From contig CAVQSV010000011.1 in assembly GCA_963716095.1 (NCBI GenBank), forward strand, positions 248,001 through 312,000: a DNA stretch of 64,000 bases, given 5' to 3'. Below the pieces are notes generated by a model. That model was given only the letters and a program-made list of their open reading frames with translations. It did not search any database and was not told the DNA's origin. A program made the position numbers and the translations under genes. Source of the stretch: Sva-07 sp963716095. Lineage in GTDB: Bacteria > Actinomycetota > Acidimicrobiia > Acidimicrobiales > Ilumatobacteraceae. Positions 8,399-16,637 of the stretch are shown piece after piece (within the stretch, counting starts at the first letter, position 1; each line of letters opens with the position of its first letter).

Positions 8399-9151
8399 AT
8401 GGGCCGCATCGACGTCACCCTCGTCGCTGGAGGGATGTACCACGACATCGACTTCGCTCGTGTCGAGTTGCTCCAACTGCTCGCCGAGCACGACGAGTTC
8501 CGAGTACGGGTGCAGCCGGATTACGAGGACACCAGCGGCATCGCCGCCGGCTCGATCATGGTGAGCTACACCTGCAATGTGCGCCCGAGCGTCGAGGCAC
8601 AACAGGAAATCCGGGACTGGGTCGAAGGCGGGGGCCGATGGGTGGCACTGCACGGCACCAACTCGGCGCTCGATGTCGGCACGCCGAACGGGGTCGACTC
8701 GCCGCGGGTGTTCCCGCTGTGGGCCGACACGCTCGGCTCGCAGTTCATCGCCCACCCGCCGATCATGCCCTACCTGGTGGAGCCGGCGACCGACGATCAC
8801 TGGCTGGTCAACGGTATCGAGCCGTTCGAGACCGACGACGAGCTGTACCTGTCCGAGCACGCCGACCGCGACGCACTCGTACCGCTGCTCGACACCACGT
8901 GGTCGGGCGACGCACGCGGCTTCGTCGAGCACGACTGGACCACCGGATCCGACAAGCACCTCGTGATGTACCTGCGCGAACTCGGCGACGGCGCTGTGCT
9001 GTACAACACGCTCGGTCACTGCCGCGGGCACTACGACATGGTGCCGGCGGTCGACTACTACCCCACCATCGAGCGCGGCTCGTGGGAGCACCCCGCCTAC
9101 TACGAGTTGCTCCGACGTTCGTTGCGCTGGGCTCGAGGCGAGACCGCCTGA
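8399..9151 (+). CDS. ThuA-like protein (glutamine-amidotransferase-like fold)
   Basis: A 250-residue protein of the ThuA / trehalose-utilisation fold. It has an N-terminal strand VTLVAGG-YHD with ADFARVELLQLL-like helix, a segment GGGRWVALHGTNSAL that matches the amidotransferase-like nucleophile elbow region of ThuA proteins, then DELYLSEH and LGHCRGHYD. ThuA proteins are linked to sugar oxidation, but their chemistry is not settled. A second family member lies at 48703-49503. It is co-transcribed with the upstream SDR. Confidence 0.8.
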   Translation: MGRIDVTLVAGGMYHDIDFARVELLQLLAEHDEFRVRVQPDYEDTSGIAAGSIMVSYTCNVRPSVEAQQEIRDWVEGGGRWVALHGTNSALDVGTPNGVDSPRVFPLWADTLGSQFIAHPPIMPYLVEPATDDHWLVNGIEPFETDDELYLSEHADRDALVPLLDTTWSGDARGFVEHDWTTGSDKHLVMYLRELGDGAVLYNTLGHCRGHYDMVPAVDYYPTIERGSWEHPAYYELLRRSLRWARGETA

Positions 9152-9161
9152 ACACCTCCGA

Positions 9162-9265
9162 GCGATGAGCGAAGGGACCGTATGCGGTTCGTTCGCTCAT
9201 CGCCTGCCGGATCCCGACCCGAAGCGATGAGCGAACTGGCGGTATTCGGTTCGTTCGCTCATCGC
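9162..9265. repeat. REP-like palindrome doublet (two core-A copies)
   Basis: Copies at 9162-9203 and 9224-9265, 20 bp apart, both with perfect GCGATGAGCGAA and TTCGCTCATCGC arms. The cores are variants of type A in the forward sense (ACCGTATGCGG and GCGGTATTCGG). They lie between two rightward genes, after ThuA and before TetR. Confidence 0.9.
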
Positions 9266-9317
9266 CCCCGGGGCGGGCGCGGGCAGGCGCAGCCCGCTCA
9301 GTAGGGTCGGAGACGAG

Positions 9318-9916
9318 ATGACCCAACCGGAAGTCGCGACACCGCGGATCGGGCGACCACCGAAGGTCGACGCCGATGGCACACCGACGCGTGAGCGACT
9401 CCTGCGCGCTGGCGATCGATGCGTGCGTCGAGTCCGGCTACGAGGGCGTCACGCTCGCCGACATCGCCCGACGCGCTGGATGTCTCGACGCCGGCGGTGT
9501 ACAGCCACTTCGACGGCAAGGCATCGCTGATGGTCGAAGCGATCAAGCACGCACTCGACGCGATCAACACGACCCGATTGCCCGGCGAGGCGGGCATCCG
9601 CGAGATCGCCCGGTTCTGGCTGCGCCCCGACTTCGCGACGACGCGCGTGCTGGTCGCCGAGCTCCACTGCGCCGCAATCCGCCAGCCCGAAGTCGCCGAT
9701 CTGCTCTCGTCGTGGCAGGCCGAGAACGCTCGACAACTGATGCGCGTCGCGGGCCTCACCCCGGCGCAGGTCAAGACGTACTACATGCTGCTGATCGGGC
9801 TGTCCCATGTCGACGAGGTCAACGGCGTCGACGTCGACCAACACGACATCGAGGACCAGGTCGACGCCCTGATCGACGGCTGGTTCACTACGTCCGCCCG
9901 ACCGACCGACTGCTAA
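9318..9916 (+). pseudogene. TetR-family regulator, interrupted by two frameshifts
   Basis: Three consecutive frames join into one TetR protein of about 198 residues. Frame one starts MTQPEVATPRIGRPPK and runs to TRERLL; the next gives AIDACVESGYEGVTLADIARRA; the last gives LDVSTPAVYSHFDGKASL and the ligand domain to the TGA at 9916. The first shift is an extra G near 9411 in a GG pair, the second lies near 9476-9481. The length of 599 bp equals 199 codons plus two bases, as expected for two extra bases. The protein is otherwise well preserved, so sequencing error is plausible. It probably controls the operon starting at 9962. Confidence 0.8.
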
Positions 9917-9921
9917 TCTTT

Positions 9922-9943
9922 CTAACCGAACGATCATTAAGCG
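9922..9943. promoter_or_regulatory. Candidate TetR-type operator
   Basis: CTAACCGAACGATCATTAAG lies about 20 bp upstream of the DUF35 start in an otherwise GC-rich region. It matches at 16 of 22 positions a site at 44610-44631, and resembles one at 32569-32587, each just upstream of a catabolic operon. A shared operator is inference. Confidence 0.4.
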
Positions 9944-9961
9944 AGCGCTGAGGGGACCCAC

Positions 9962-10414
9962 ATGACCAGCACTGTTGCCGTCGCGGACGGCATTTTCTCG
10001 ATGGAGGACGGTCAGCCGAAGCTGCTCGGCAGCCGATGCACGAACTGCGGCAACCACATGTTCCCCCGACAGAGCGGCTGCCCGAAGTGCATGTTCGACG
10101 AACAGGTCGACGTCGAGCTCTCCACGACGGGCACGTTGTGGACATGGACGGTGCAGGCGTTCCCGCCGAAGGCGCCGCCCTATCTCGGACCGACCGGTGA
10201 CGACTTCGTTCCCTACGGCGTCGGCTATGTCGAACTCCCGGGCGAACTGCGTGTCGAGGCTCGCCTCACCGAGTCCGACCCCGAGAAGCTGGTGATCGGC
10301 ATGGAGATGGAACTGGTGCTCGAGCCGCTGTCGCTCGACGACGACGGCAACCAGGTCGTCACCTACGCGTTCGCACCGAAACAGTCCGCTGCAACCGAAG
10401 GAGCGCAGTCATGA
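9962..10414 (+). CDS. Zn-ribbon/OB-fold DUF35 protein, thiolase partner
   Basis: A 150-residue protein of the DUF35 family: an N-terminal zinc ribbon with CTNC and CPKC pairs (residues about 22-45), then an OB-fold segment (GTLWTWTVQ, PYGVGYVELP, GMEMELVLEP). Such proteins pair with SCP2-type thiolases or act as CoA-ester-handling partners, and in this operon the thiolase starts four bases before this gene stops (ATGA overlap). It probably forms a complex with that thiolase. First gene of the 10-16.5 kb operon. Confidence 0.9.
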   Translation: MTSTVAVADGIFSMEDGQPKLLGSRCTNCGNHMFPRQSGCPKCMFDEQVDVELSTTGTLWTWTVQAFPPKAPPYLGPTGDDFVPYGVGYVELPGELRVEARLTESDPEKLVIGMEMELVLEPLSLDDDGNQVVTYAFAPKQSAATEGAQS

Positions 10415-11550
10415 GCAAGGTCGCCATCGTCGGCATCGGGATGCACGAGTTCGGCCGCACCGACGGAGTGTCCGGGATGGATCAGGGCGTGGTCGCTGTC
10501 CGGCGTGCGCTCGCCGACTGCGGACAGCAGTGGTCCGACATGCAGTTCGCCGTCGGCGGATCGATGGACGGAGGCGCCGCCGACACGATGGTGAGCCGCA
10601 TCGGCCTCACCGGTCTGCCGTTCACCAACGTCGTCAACGGGTGCGCCACCGGTGGCACCGCGCTCGCCCAGGCGGTCAACACGATCGAGTCGGGTGCTGC
10701 CGATGTCGGCATCGCCATCGGTTTCGACAAGCACGAACCCGGCGCGTTCCGCATCAAGGGCCCCCGCGGCAAGGACTGGTACGGCGGCTCAGGGCTCGCC
10801 CTCACCACGCAGTTCTTCGGGATGAAGATCACCCGCTACATGCACGACTACGGGATCAGCCAGCAGAGCCTCGCCCGGGTGGCCTCGAAGGCCTTCCGGA
10901 ACGGTTCGATCAACCCGATGGCGTGGCGTCGCAAGCCACTGAGCGAGCAGGAGGTGCTCGACTCGTTGATGCTGTCGTATCCGCTCACCCAGTACATGTT
11001 CTGCTCACCCGGCGAGGGTGGTGTCGCCATGATCGTGTGCCGCGCCGACAAGGCCAAGGAGTACACCGACCGCCCGATCTACCTCAAGGCCGCCGCCGTG
11101 CGCACCCGCAAGTTCGGTTCGTTCGAGGTACTGGCACCGTCGATCTCGATCGAGCACGACCCGGGCCCGACCTCGGCGGCATCCAAGGCGGCCTTCGAGA
11201 TGGCCGGCATCGGACCGGAAGACGTCGACGTCGCCCAGTTGCAGGACACCGAGGCAGGTGCGGAGATCATGCACATGGCCGAGAACGGGTTCTGCGAGCA
11301 CGGCGAACAGGAGCACATGCTCGCCAACGGCGAGACCGAGATCAACGGACGCCTCCCGGTCAACACCGACGGCGGCTGCCTCGCCAACGGAGAGCCGATC
11401 GGCGCGTCCGGTCTGCGCCAGGTGTACGAGAACGTGCTGCAGCTGCGCGGCGATGCCGGCGAACGCCAGGTACCCAACGAGCCCAAGGTCGCCTACACCC
11501 ACGTGTACGGCGCACCCGGCATCTCCGGCGTCACGATCCTGAGCCGCTGA
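10411..11550 (+). CDS. SCP2-type thiolase / acetyl-CoA acetyltransferase-like
   Basis: A 379-residue thiolase-fold protein. The nucleophilic cysteine is visible in NGCATGG (near residue 79). The C-terminal half carries NTDGGCLANGEPIGASG, the region that holds the second active-site cysteine or histidine in this family, and YTHVYGAPG near the end. The sequence resembles lipid-transfer-protein-type thiolases that cleave or make branched or ring-derived beta-keto-acyl-CoA, often with a DUF35 partner like the one directly upstream. The product would feed the dehydrogenase complex genes downstream only indirectly, so the link is inference. Confidence 0.9.
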   Translation: MSKVAIVGIGMHEFGRTDGVSGMDQGVVAVRRALADCGQQWSDMQFAVGGSMDGGAADTMVSRIGLTGLPFTNVVNGCATGGTALAQAVNTIESGAADVGIAIGFDKHEPGAFRIKGPRGKDWYGGSGLALTTQFFGMKITRYMHDYGISQQSLARVASKAFRNGSINPMAWRRKPLSEQEVLDSLMLSYPLTQYMFCSPGEGGVAMIVCRADKAKEYTDRPIYLKAAAVRTRKFGSFEVLAPSISIEHDPGPTSAASKAAFEMAGIGPEDVDVAQLQDTEAGAEIMHMAENGFCEHGEQEHMLANGETEINGRLPVNTDGGCLANGEPIGASGLRQVYENVLQLRGDAGERQVPNEPKVAYTHVYGAPGISGVTILSR

Positions 11551-11603
11551 GCCCGCCCAGCCGCCACCAACGCAGCCCGCCCGACCCGACAGACAGGACA
11601 CCG

Positions 11604-12590
11604 ATGGAACTCTCGACCGACCTGCAGATGGATCTGCACCGCCGCATGGTGCGGATCCGACTCTTCGAGGAAGCGGCCGGCCGACTGGCCGAGGCCGCCA
11701 AGCTGCCTGGTTTCCTCCACCTGTACGTCGGCCAGGAGGCCGTCGCTTCTGGCGTGTGTGCCACGCTGAGCGATGACGATCAGATCACCTCCACCCACCG
11801 CGGTCACGGCCACCTGGTCGCCAAGGGGGGCCAGTTCAACGAGATGATGGCCGAACTGATGGGCAAGTCGACCGGCTACTGCAAGGGCCGGGGTGGGTCG
11901 ATGCACATCTCGAACCTCGACGTCGGCATGCTGGGTGCGAACGGCATCGTCGGCGCCGGCGCCCCGATCGCCGTCGGCGCCGGATTCGCCAACAAGTACT
12001 CCGACAACGGCAACGTGTCGGCTGCGTTCTTCGGTGACGGCTCCACCAACATCGGCGCGTTCCACGAGGCGGCCAACATGGCCTGCGCACTGAAGTTGCC
12101 GGTGCTGTTCATCTGCGAGAACAACGAGTACGGCGAGTTCACCGCCCGCAAGGACACGATGGCGATCACCGACATCGTCGACCGTGCGGCCGGTTACGGG
12201 ATGCCCGGCGTGATCGTCGACGGCATGGACGTCGTCGCGGTCCACGAGGCCGCAGTCGAGGCTGCTGCCCGAGCCCGGCGCGGTGAGGGTCCGTCGCTGA
12301 TCGAGGCGAAGACCTACCGCTTCTACAACCATCACGGCGTCCAGAATCTCGGATTGAAGTACCGCACCGACGACGAGGTCGCCGTCTGGAAGGAACGCGA
12401 TCCGATCTTCACCTTCGAGGATCGGTTGATCGAAGCCGGCACCGCCACCCGCGCCGACATCGACGGCATCTGGGAGGAACTCCGCGCCGACATCGAAACG
12501 GCGATCCAATTCGCCGAGGACAGCCCACTCCCCGACCCCGAGGCCGTACTCGACGACGTGTACAGCCCCCGCGAGGAGGTGCCGGCATGA
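11604..12590 (+). CDS. acoA: 2-oxoacid/acetoin dehydrogenase E1 component, alpha subunit
   Basis: A 328-residue thiamine-diphosphate-dependent E1 alpha subunit. It shows the HRGHGH motif, the GGSMHI loop, the TPP-binding GDGSTN ... ENNEYG motif and the YRFYNHHG loop, which can be regulatory in relatives. It should decarboxylate a 2-oxoacid or cleave acetoin and pass the acyl or hydroxyethyl group to the lipoyl arm of E2. AcoX in the same operon makes acetoin cleavage the leading idea. The stop overlaps the beta-subunit start by 4 bp. Branched-chain or pyruvate dehydrogenase remain alternatives. Confidence 0.88.
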   Translation: MELSTDLQMDLHRRMVRIRLFEEAAGRLAEAAKLPGFLHLYVGQEAVASGVCATLSDDDQITSTHRGHGHLVAKGGQFNEMMAELMGKSTGYCKGRGGSMHISNLDVGMLGANGIVGAGAPIAVGAGFANKYSDNGNVSAAFFGDGSTNIGAFHEAANMACALKLPVLFICENNEYGEFTARKDTMAITDIVDRAAGYGMPGVIVDGMDVVAVHEAAVEAAARARRGEGPSLIEAKTYRFYNHHGVQNLGLKYRTDDEVAVWKERDPIFTFEDRLIEAGTATRADIDGIWEELRADIETAIQFAEDSPLPDPEAVLDDVYSPREEVPA

Positions 12591-13576
12591 GCCGCAAACT
12601 CAGCTACGTCCAAGCGTTCAACGAGGCCGTCCGCCAGGAGATGGCGGCCGACGACGACATCTTCTGCGCCGGCGAGGACATCGGCGCGTTCGGTGGCGTG
12701 TTCCAGTCGTACGCCGGCCTGCAGGCAGAATTCGGCAAACGTCGCGTCGTCGACACCCCGATCAGCGAACAGGCGATCATCGGCCTCGGCGTCGGCGCTG
12801 CGGTCACCGGACTCCGCCCGATCGTCGACATCATGTTCATGGACTTCATCTGCGTGGCGTTCGACCAGATCGTGAACCAAGCGGCCAAGCTCAAGTACAT
12901 GTTCGGTGGTGCCGCCACGATCCCGCTCACCATCACCACCGGCGGTGGCGGCGGACTGTCGGCGGCGGCCCAGCACAGCCAGTCGCTCGAAGCACTGATC
13001 TGCCACATCCCCGGCCTCAAGGTCGTGCACCCGTCGAACCCGTACGACATGAAGGGCCTGATGACGGCCTGCATCCGCGAGAACAACCCGACGATCATGA
13101 TCAAGCACAAGCGGCTGCTCGGCATGTCGGGCGAGGTGCCCGAGGAGCAGTACGAAATCCCGCTCGGCAAGGCAAACGTGCTGCGCGAGGGCAACGACGT
13201 CACCGTGGTCGGCTGGGGCCGCATGGTCAACGAGGCACTCACCGCCGCCGACCAGCTCGCCGCCGACGGGATCGACGTCGAGGTGATCGATCCCCGCACC
13301 CTGCAGCCGCTCGACACCGCCACGATCATCGAGTCGGTGAAGAAGACCAACCGGGTGGTCGTCGTCCACGAGGCCGTGCGTTTCGGCGGGCTCGGAGCCG
13401 AGGTCGCCGCACAGATCCAGGAGGAGGCGTTCGACTACCTCGACGCCCCGGTCGGCCGCATCGCAGCGCCGTTCTCGCCGGTGCCGTTCTCACCGGTGCT
13501 CGAGGCGCACTACCTCCCGTCGATCGACGACATCCAGGCCGGCATCCGCGCCGCCGTCGCCCGCCCCGGCGTCTGA
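12587..13576 (+). CDS. acoB: 2-oxoacid/acetoin dehydrogenase E1 component, beta subunit
   Basis: A 329-residue E1 beta subunit with the family start (SYVQAFNEAVRQEM), GEDIGAFGGVF, ISEQAIIGLGVGAA, FMDFI, and the C-terminal transketolase domain (VTVVGWGRMVNEA, VIDPRTLQPLD, VVVHEAVRFGGLG). It forms the alpha2beta2 E1 with the preceding gene. The ATGA overlap supports balanced translation of both subunits. It is followed after 4 bp by acoX. Confidence 0.92.
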   Translation: MSRKLSYVQAFNEAVRQEMAADDDIFCAGEDIGAFGGVFQSYAGLQAEFGKRRVVDTPISEQAIIGLGVGAAVTGLRPIVDIMFMDFICVAFDQIVNQAAKLKYMFGGAATIPLTITTGGGGGLSAAAQHSQSLEALICHIPGLKVVHPSNPYDMKGLMTACIRENNPTIMIKHKRLLGMSGEVPEEQYEIPLGKANVLREGNDVTVVGWGRMVNEALTAADQLAADGIDVEVIDPRTLQPLDTATIIESVKKTNRVVVVHEAVRFGGLGAEVAAQIQEEAFDYLDAPVGRIAAPFSPVPFSPVLEAHYLPSIDDIQAGIRAAVARPGV

Positions 13577-13580
13577 GCAC

Positions 13581-14630
13581 ATGGCCCACGCTGACATCTC
13601 GACGGTCGGCGTCATCATCAACCCCCACGCCGGCAAGGACATTCGTCGGCTGGTCTCGGCCGCCGGGCAGACCTCTGACGCTGTCAAGATCGGCATCGTC
13701 CGTCGCGCCGTCGTCGGTGCACTCGAACAGGGTGCACAGCGGGTGTTGCTCAGCTCCGACACCCACCAGTTGGCCGAGCGTGCTGTCGAGGGTCTCGACG
13801 GCGCGATCGAGTTCGTCGAGAGTCCGTTGACCGGTTCCCATCTCGACTCGGTCGCCGCCGCCCGATCGATGTGGAAGGACGACGCCGGCGCCGTCGTCGT
13901 GCTCGGCGGCGACGGCACCTGCCGCGACGTGGCGATCGGGTGGCCCGACGCTCCGCTGATCCCGATCTCGACCGGCACCAACAACGTGTTCCCCGGCACG
14001 CTCGACGGCACCACAGCCGGGGTTGCAGCGGCACTCGTGGCGACCGGTGCCGTCGACATCGCCGACGTCGGTCATGTGGCCAAACGCGTCGCGCTTCGGA
14101 TCGATGATCCCTCCCGTGACACCGCGCACCACGACACTGCACTCGTCGAGGCGGCATTGATCGACACGACGTTCGTCGGCGCGCGAGCTGTGAACGACCC
14201 CTCGACGATCCGCTGGGTCGTCGCCGCCATCGCGGAACCGGCGAGTACCGGCGTCGCGAGCATCGCCGGGCGAGTCCACCCCGTTGGCCGATGCGAACGC
14301 GGTGGCGTGCTCCTCCGCCTCGGCAGGGACGAGGCTGCTTCGAGTGGCGGTCGTCGTGTTCGAGTGCCGTTGGCGCCTGGCAGCTTCGCCACCGTCCACG
14401 TGCAGTCGGTCGAGCCACTCGCGCCCGGCGAGACGGTCGAGGTTCCCGGCGGCGGCGTCTTGGCCTATGACGGTGAACGGACCACACCGGTCGGCGAACA
14501 CGCCACCATCACCGTGTCGATCGAAGCGTCAGGACCGCGCATCATCGATGTCGAAGCGGCGCTCGTCGCCGCCGCCCGATCACAACTGTTCGACGTGTCT
14601 CCCCGACGAAAGGACGCCCATGGCGACTGA
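13581..14630 (+). CDS. acoX: AcoX-like protein (NAD-kinase-fold)
   Basis: A 349-residue protein that opens with VGVIINPHAGKDIRRLVS and carries VLGGDGTCRDVA and STGTNNVFPG, the nucleotide-binding signatures of the NAD-kinase/diacylglycerol-kinase fold. A protein of this kind is encoded in acetoin dehydrogenase operons (AcoX), where its exact role is not established. Its position between E1 beta and E2 is the main reason to prefer an acetoin-type complex over pyruvate dehydrogenase. It overlaps the E2 start by 11 bp. Confidence 0.85.
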   Translation: MAHADISTVGVIINPHAGKDIRRLVSAAGQTSDAVKIGIVRRAVVGALEQGAQRVLLSSDTHQLAERAVEGLDGAIEFVESPLTGSHLDSVAAARSMWKDDAGAVVVLGGDGTCRDVAIGWPDAPLIPISTGTNNVFPGTLDGTTAGVAAALVATGAVDIADVGHVAKRVALRIDDPSRDTAHHDTALVEAALIDTTFVGARAVNDPSTIRWVVAAIAEPASTGVASIAGRVHPVGRCERGGVLLRLGRDEAASSGGRRVRVPLAPGSFATVHVQSVEPLAPGETVEVPGGGVLAYDGERTTPVGEHATITVSIEASGPRIIDVEAALVAAARSQLFDVSPRRKDAHGD

Positions 14631-16053
14631 ATTCCTGATGCCGAAGCTCGGCCTCACAATGGAAGAAGGAACGATCACCGAGTGGTTCGCCGACGACGGC
14701 ACCACGATCAGCGCCGGCGAACCGCTCCTGCGGATCGAAACCGACAAGACCGAGACCGACGTCGAGGCTGCCGCCACCGGACGCCTGCATCGGGTCGGCC
14801 AGGTCGGAGACACCGTTGCCTGCGGCGAACTGATCGGCTGGTTCCTCGGCGACGGGGAAGATGCCCCCGCTGAGTCGAGCCCCGCTGCTGCAGCCCCTTC
14901 GCCCGCCGCTGCGCCTGCCCCCGTTTCTTCGGCACCAGCAGCTGCGGCGGCGGCCGCGCCGATCGTCAACACCGGGCGCATCATTGCCTCACCGCTCACC
15001 AAGCGACTCGCCACCGAACGCAACATCGACCTGCGCACCGTCCGCGGCACCGGGCCCGGTGGCCGGATCATCGCCGCCGACCTCGACGACATTCCGGCGA
15101 CGTCTCCGGCGGCAGCGGCTCCTCCGCCGGCAACTGCGGTGCGGCCTGCCTCGATCGGTGGGACGACGGCGATACCGGCCACCGCAGCCGCCAGGAGTCT
15201 CGCTGACCTCCTCGGCATCGACCTCGCCCAGGTGCCGGTCGATCCCGTCGAACAGCGCATCACCAAGGAGTCGGTGGCACACCACGTCCGCGGACTGATC
15301 GCTGCGAGCAACGCTGCAGCGGCGACGGACCCCACGCCGGCGCCGGCACTGCCACCAGCGCTGCAGGAGCCGACCCGCACGATCCGTCTCGGCGGGATGC
15401 GGGGCACGATCGCCAAGCGCATGCACGAGTCGCTCCGCCAGATGGCCCAGCTGACCTTGTTCATGGATGCCGACATGGACGCCGTGGTCGCCGACCGCAC
15501 CGCTCGCAAGGAGTCGGGAACCGCTCCGAGCTTCACCGACTACATCATCGCCGCCGCCGCCCGAGCACTCGGCGAACACCCACTGGTCAACTCGCAGATC
15601 ACCGATGACGGCGTTGCGTTGCTCCCGGCCGTTCACGTCGGCATGGCGGTCGCCCTCGAGGATGGTCTCATCGTGCCGGTGATTCGCGACACGGCGAATC
15701 GGGACCTCACCTCGCTGTCAACCGAGTCGTCGCGACTGGCCGAGGCAGCTCGGAACGGCGCGTTGGAGCTGCCCGATCTCGAGGGTGGCACGTTCTCGGT
15801 GAGCACGCTCGGGATGTTCGGCGTCGACGGGTTCACCCCGGTGATCAACCCGCCCAACACGGCGATCCTCGGTGTCGGCCGCCTGCGTGAAGACGTCGTG
15901 CTCGTCGACGGTGACGTCGGCGTGCGCACCCGACTCACGCTGAGCCTCACCTGGGATCACCGTGCCTTCGACGGAGCGCCGGCAGCCGCGTTCTGCAAGA
16001 CGGTCGTCGACCTCCTCGGCGATCCAGCGGCGCTGGACTCGACCGTCTCGTGA
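14620..16053 (+). CDS. acoC: Dihydrolipoamide acyltransferase (E2) of 2-oxoacid/acetoin dehydrogenase
   Basis: A 477-residue E2. One lipoyl domain (1-80) carries the lipoylated lysine in ETDKTETD (Lys43). An Ala/Pro linker follows. A clear peripheral-subunit-binding domain lies near 120-160 (ASPLTKRLATERNIDL...GTGPGGRI), and a second, weaker PSBD-like segment lies near 185-225 (ATAAARSLADLLGIDL...ITKESV). The C-terminal CoA acyltransferase domain has the catalytic DHRAFDG motif. It receives the acyl group from E1 and makes acyl-CoA. No E3 gene follows, so a shared dihydrolipoamide dehydrogenase is probably used. Confidence 0.92.
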   Translation: MATEFLMPKLGLTMEEGTITEWFADDGTTISAGEPLLRIETDKTETDVEAAATGRLHRVGQVGDTVACGELIGWFLGDGEDAPAESSPAAAAPSPAAAPAPVSSAPAAAAAAAPIVNTGRIIASPLTKRLATERNIDLRTVRGTGPGGRIIAADLDDIPATSPAAAAPPPATAVRPASIGGTTAIPATAAARSLADLLGIDLAQVPVDPVEQRITKESVAHHVRGLIAASNAAAATDPTPAPALPPALQEPTRTIRLGGMRGTIAKRMHESLRQMAQLTLFMDADMDAVVADRTARKESGTAPSFTDYIIAAAARALGEHPLVNSQITDDGVALLPAVHVGMAVALEDGLIVPVIRDTANRDLTSLSTESSRLAEAARNGALELPDLEGGTFSVSTLGMFGVDGFTPVINPPNTAILGVGRLREDVVLVDGDVGVRTRLTLSLTWDHRAFDGAPAAAFCKTVVDLLGDPAALDSTVS

Positions 16054-16523
16054 TCGACTACCAACGCCTGTTCCACGTCGGCGTTCGAGTGCCTGATCTC
16101 GGCCGCGCAATGGATGAGATCGGTGCCAGCATGGGCGTCAGGTGGGCAGAGCCTCGGGAGAACCCAGCTCAGGCGCTCTGGACGCCCGACGGCGGAGCCC
16201 AGGAGATCCACTTGAAGTACACCTACTCTGCAGAGGGCCCGCAGCACATCGAGCTGCTCGAGGGCCCGCCCGGCACGTTCTGGGACGGCCGCCAACAGTC
16301 CGGTGCCCATCACGTCGGCGTGTGGGCCGACGATGTCCAGGCCGAGACCGACCGACTGGTGTCGCTCGGCTGGACCCTCGTCGGCGCTCAGCACGACCCC
16401 GACGCAGGGGACGGCGTCGGCGTGTTCACCTACCTGCAGCCACCGAGCGGTCTGATCGTCGAACTGGTTGACGCTGCCGTCCTGTCCCACTTCGAGACCT
16501 GGTGGTCCGCAGCGCTCGACTGA
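16050..16523 (+). CDS. VOC-superfamily (glyoxalase/dioxygenase-like) protein
   Basis: A 157-residue vicinal-oxygen-chelate protein with two beta-alpha-beta modules: FHVGVRVPDLGRAMDEI near the start and AHHVGVWADDVQAETDRL in the second half, the latter followed by a YLQPPSGLIVELVD end. H and E residues at these spots bind the metal. It starts with GTG overlapping the E2 stop (GTGA), so it belongs to the aco-like operon as its last gene. Members are isomerases, epimerases or ring-cleaving enzymes, and the exact reaction is unknown. Confidence 0.85.
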   Translation: MIDYQRLFHVGVRVPDLGRAMDEIGASMGVRWAEPRENPAQALWTPDGGAQEIHLKYTYSAEGPQHIELLEGPPGTFWDGRQQSGAHHVGVWADDVQAETDRLVSLGWTLVGAQHDPDAGDGVGVFTYLQPPSGLIVELVDAAVLSHFETWWSAALD

Positions 16524-16527
16524 ACGA

Positions 16528-16630
16528 GCGATGAGCGACGTGGCCGTATCCGGTCCGTTCGCTCATCGCCTCACTCCCCCACGACGAACCGATGAGCGAC
16601 GTGGCCGTATCCGGTCCGTTCGCTCATCGC
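16528..16630. repeat. REP-like palindrome doublet (two core-A copies)
   Basis: Copies at 16528-16569 and 16590-16630, 20 bp apart, with identical type A cores and arms GATGAGCGAC / TTCGCTCATC. They sit between convergent genes (VOC and acyl-CoA ligase). The two cores are identical over 18 bp, which suggests recent duplication or correction. Confidence 0.92.
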
Positions 16631-16637
16631 TCGGGTG

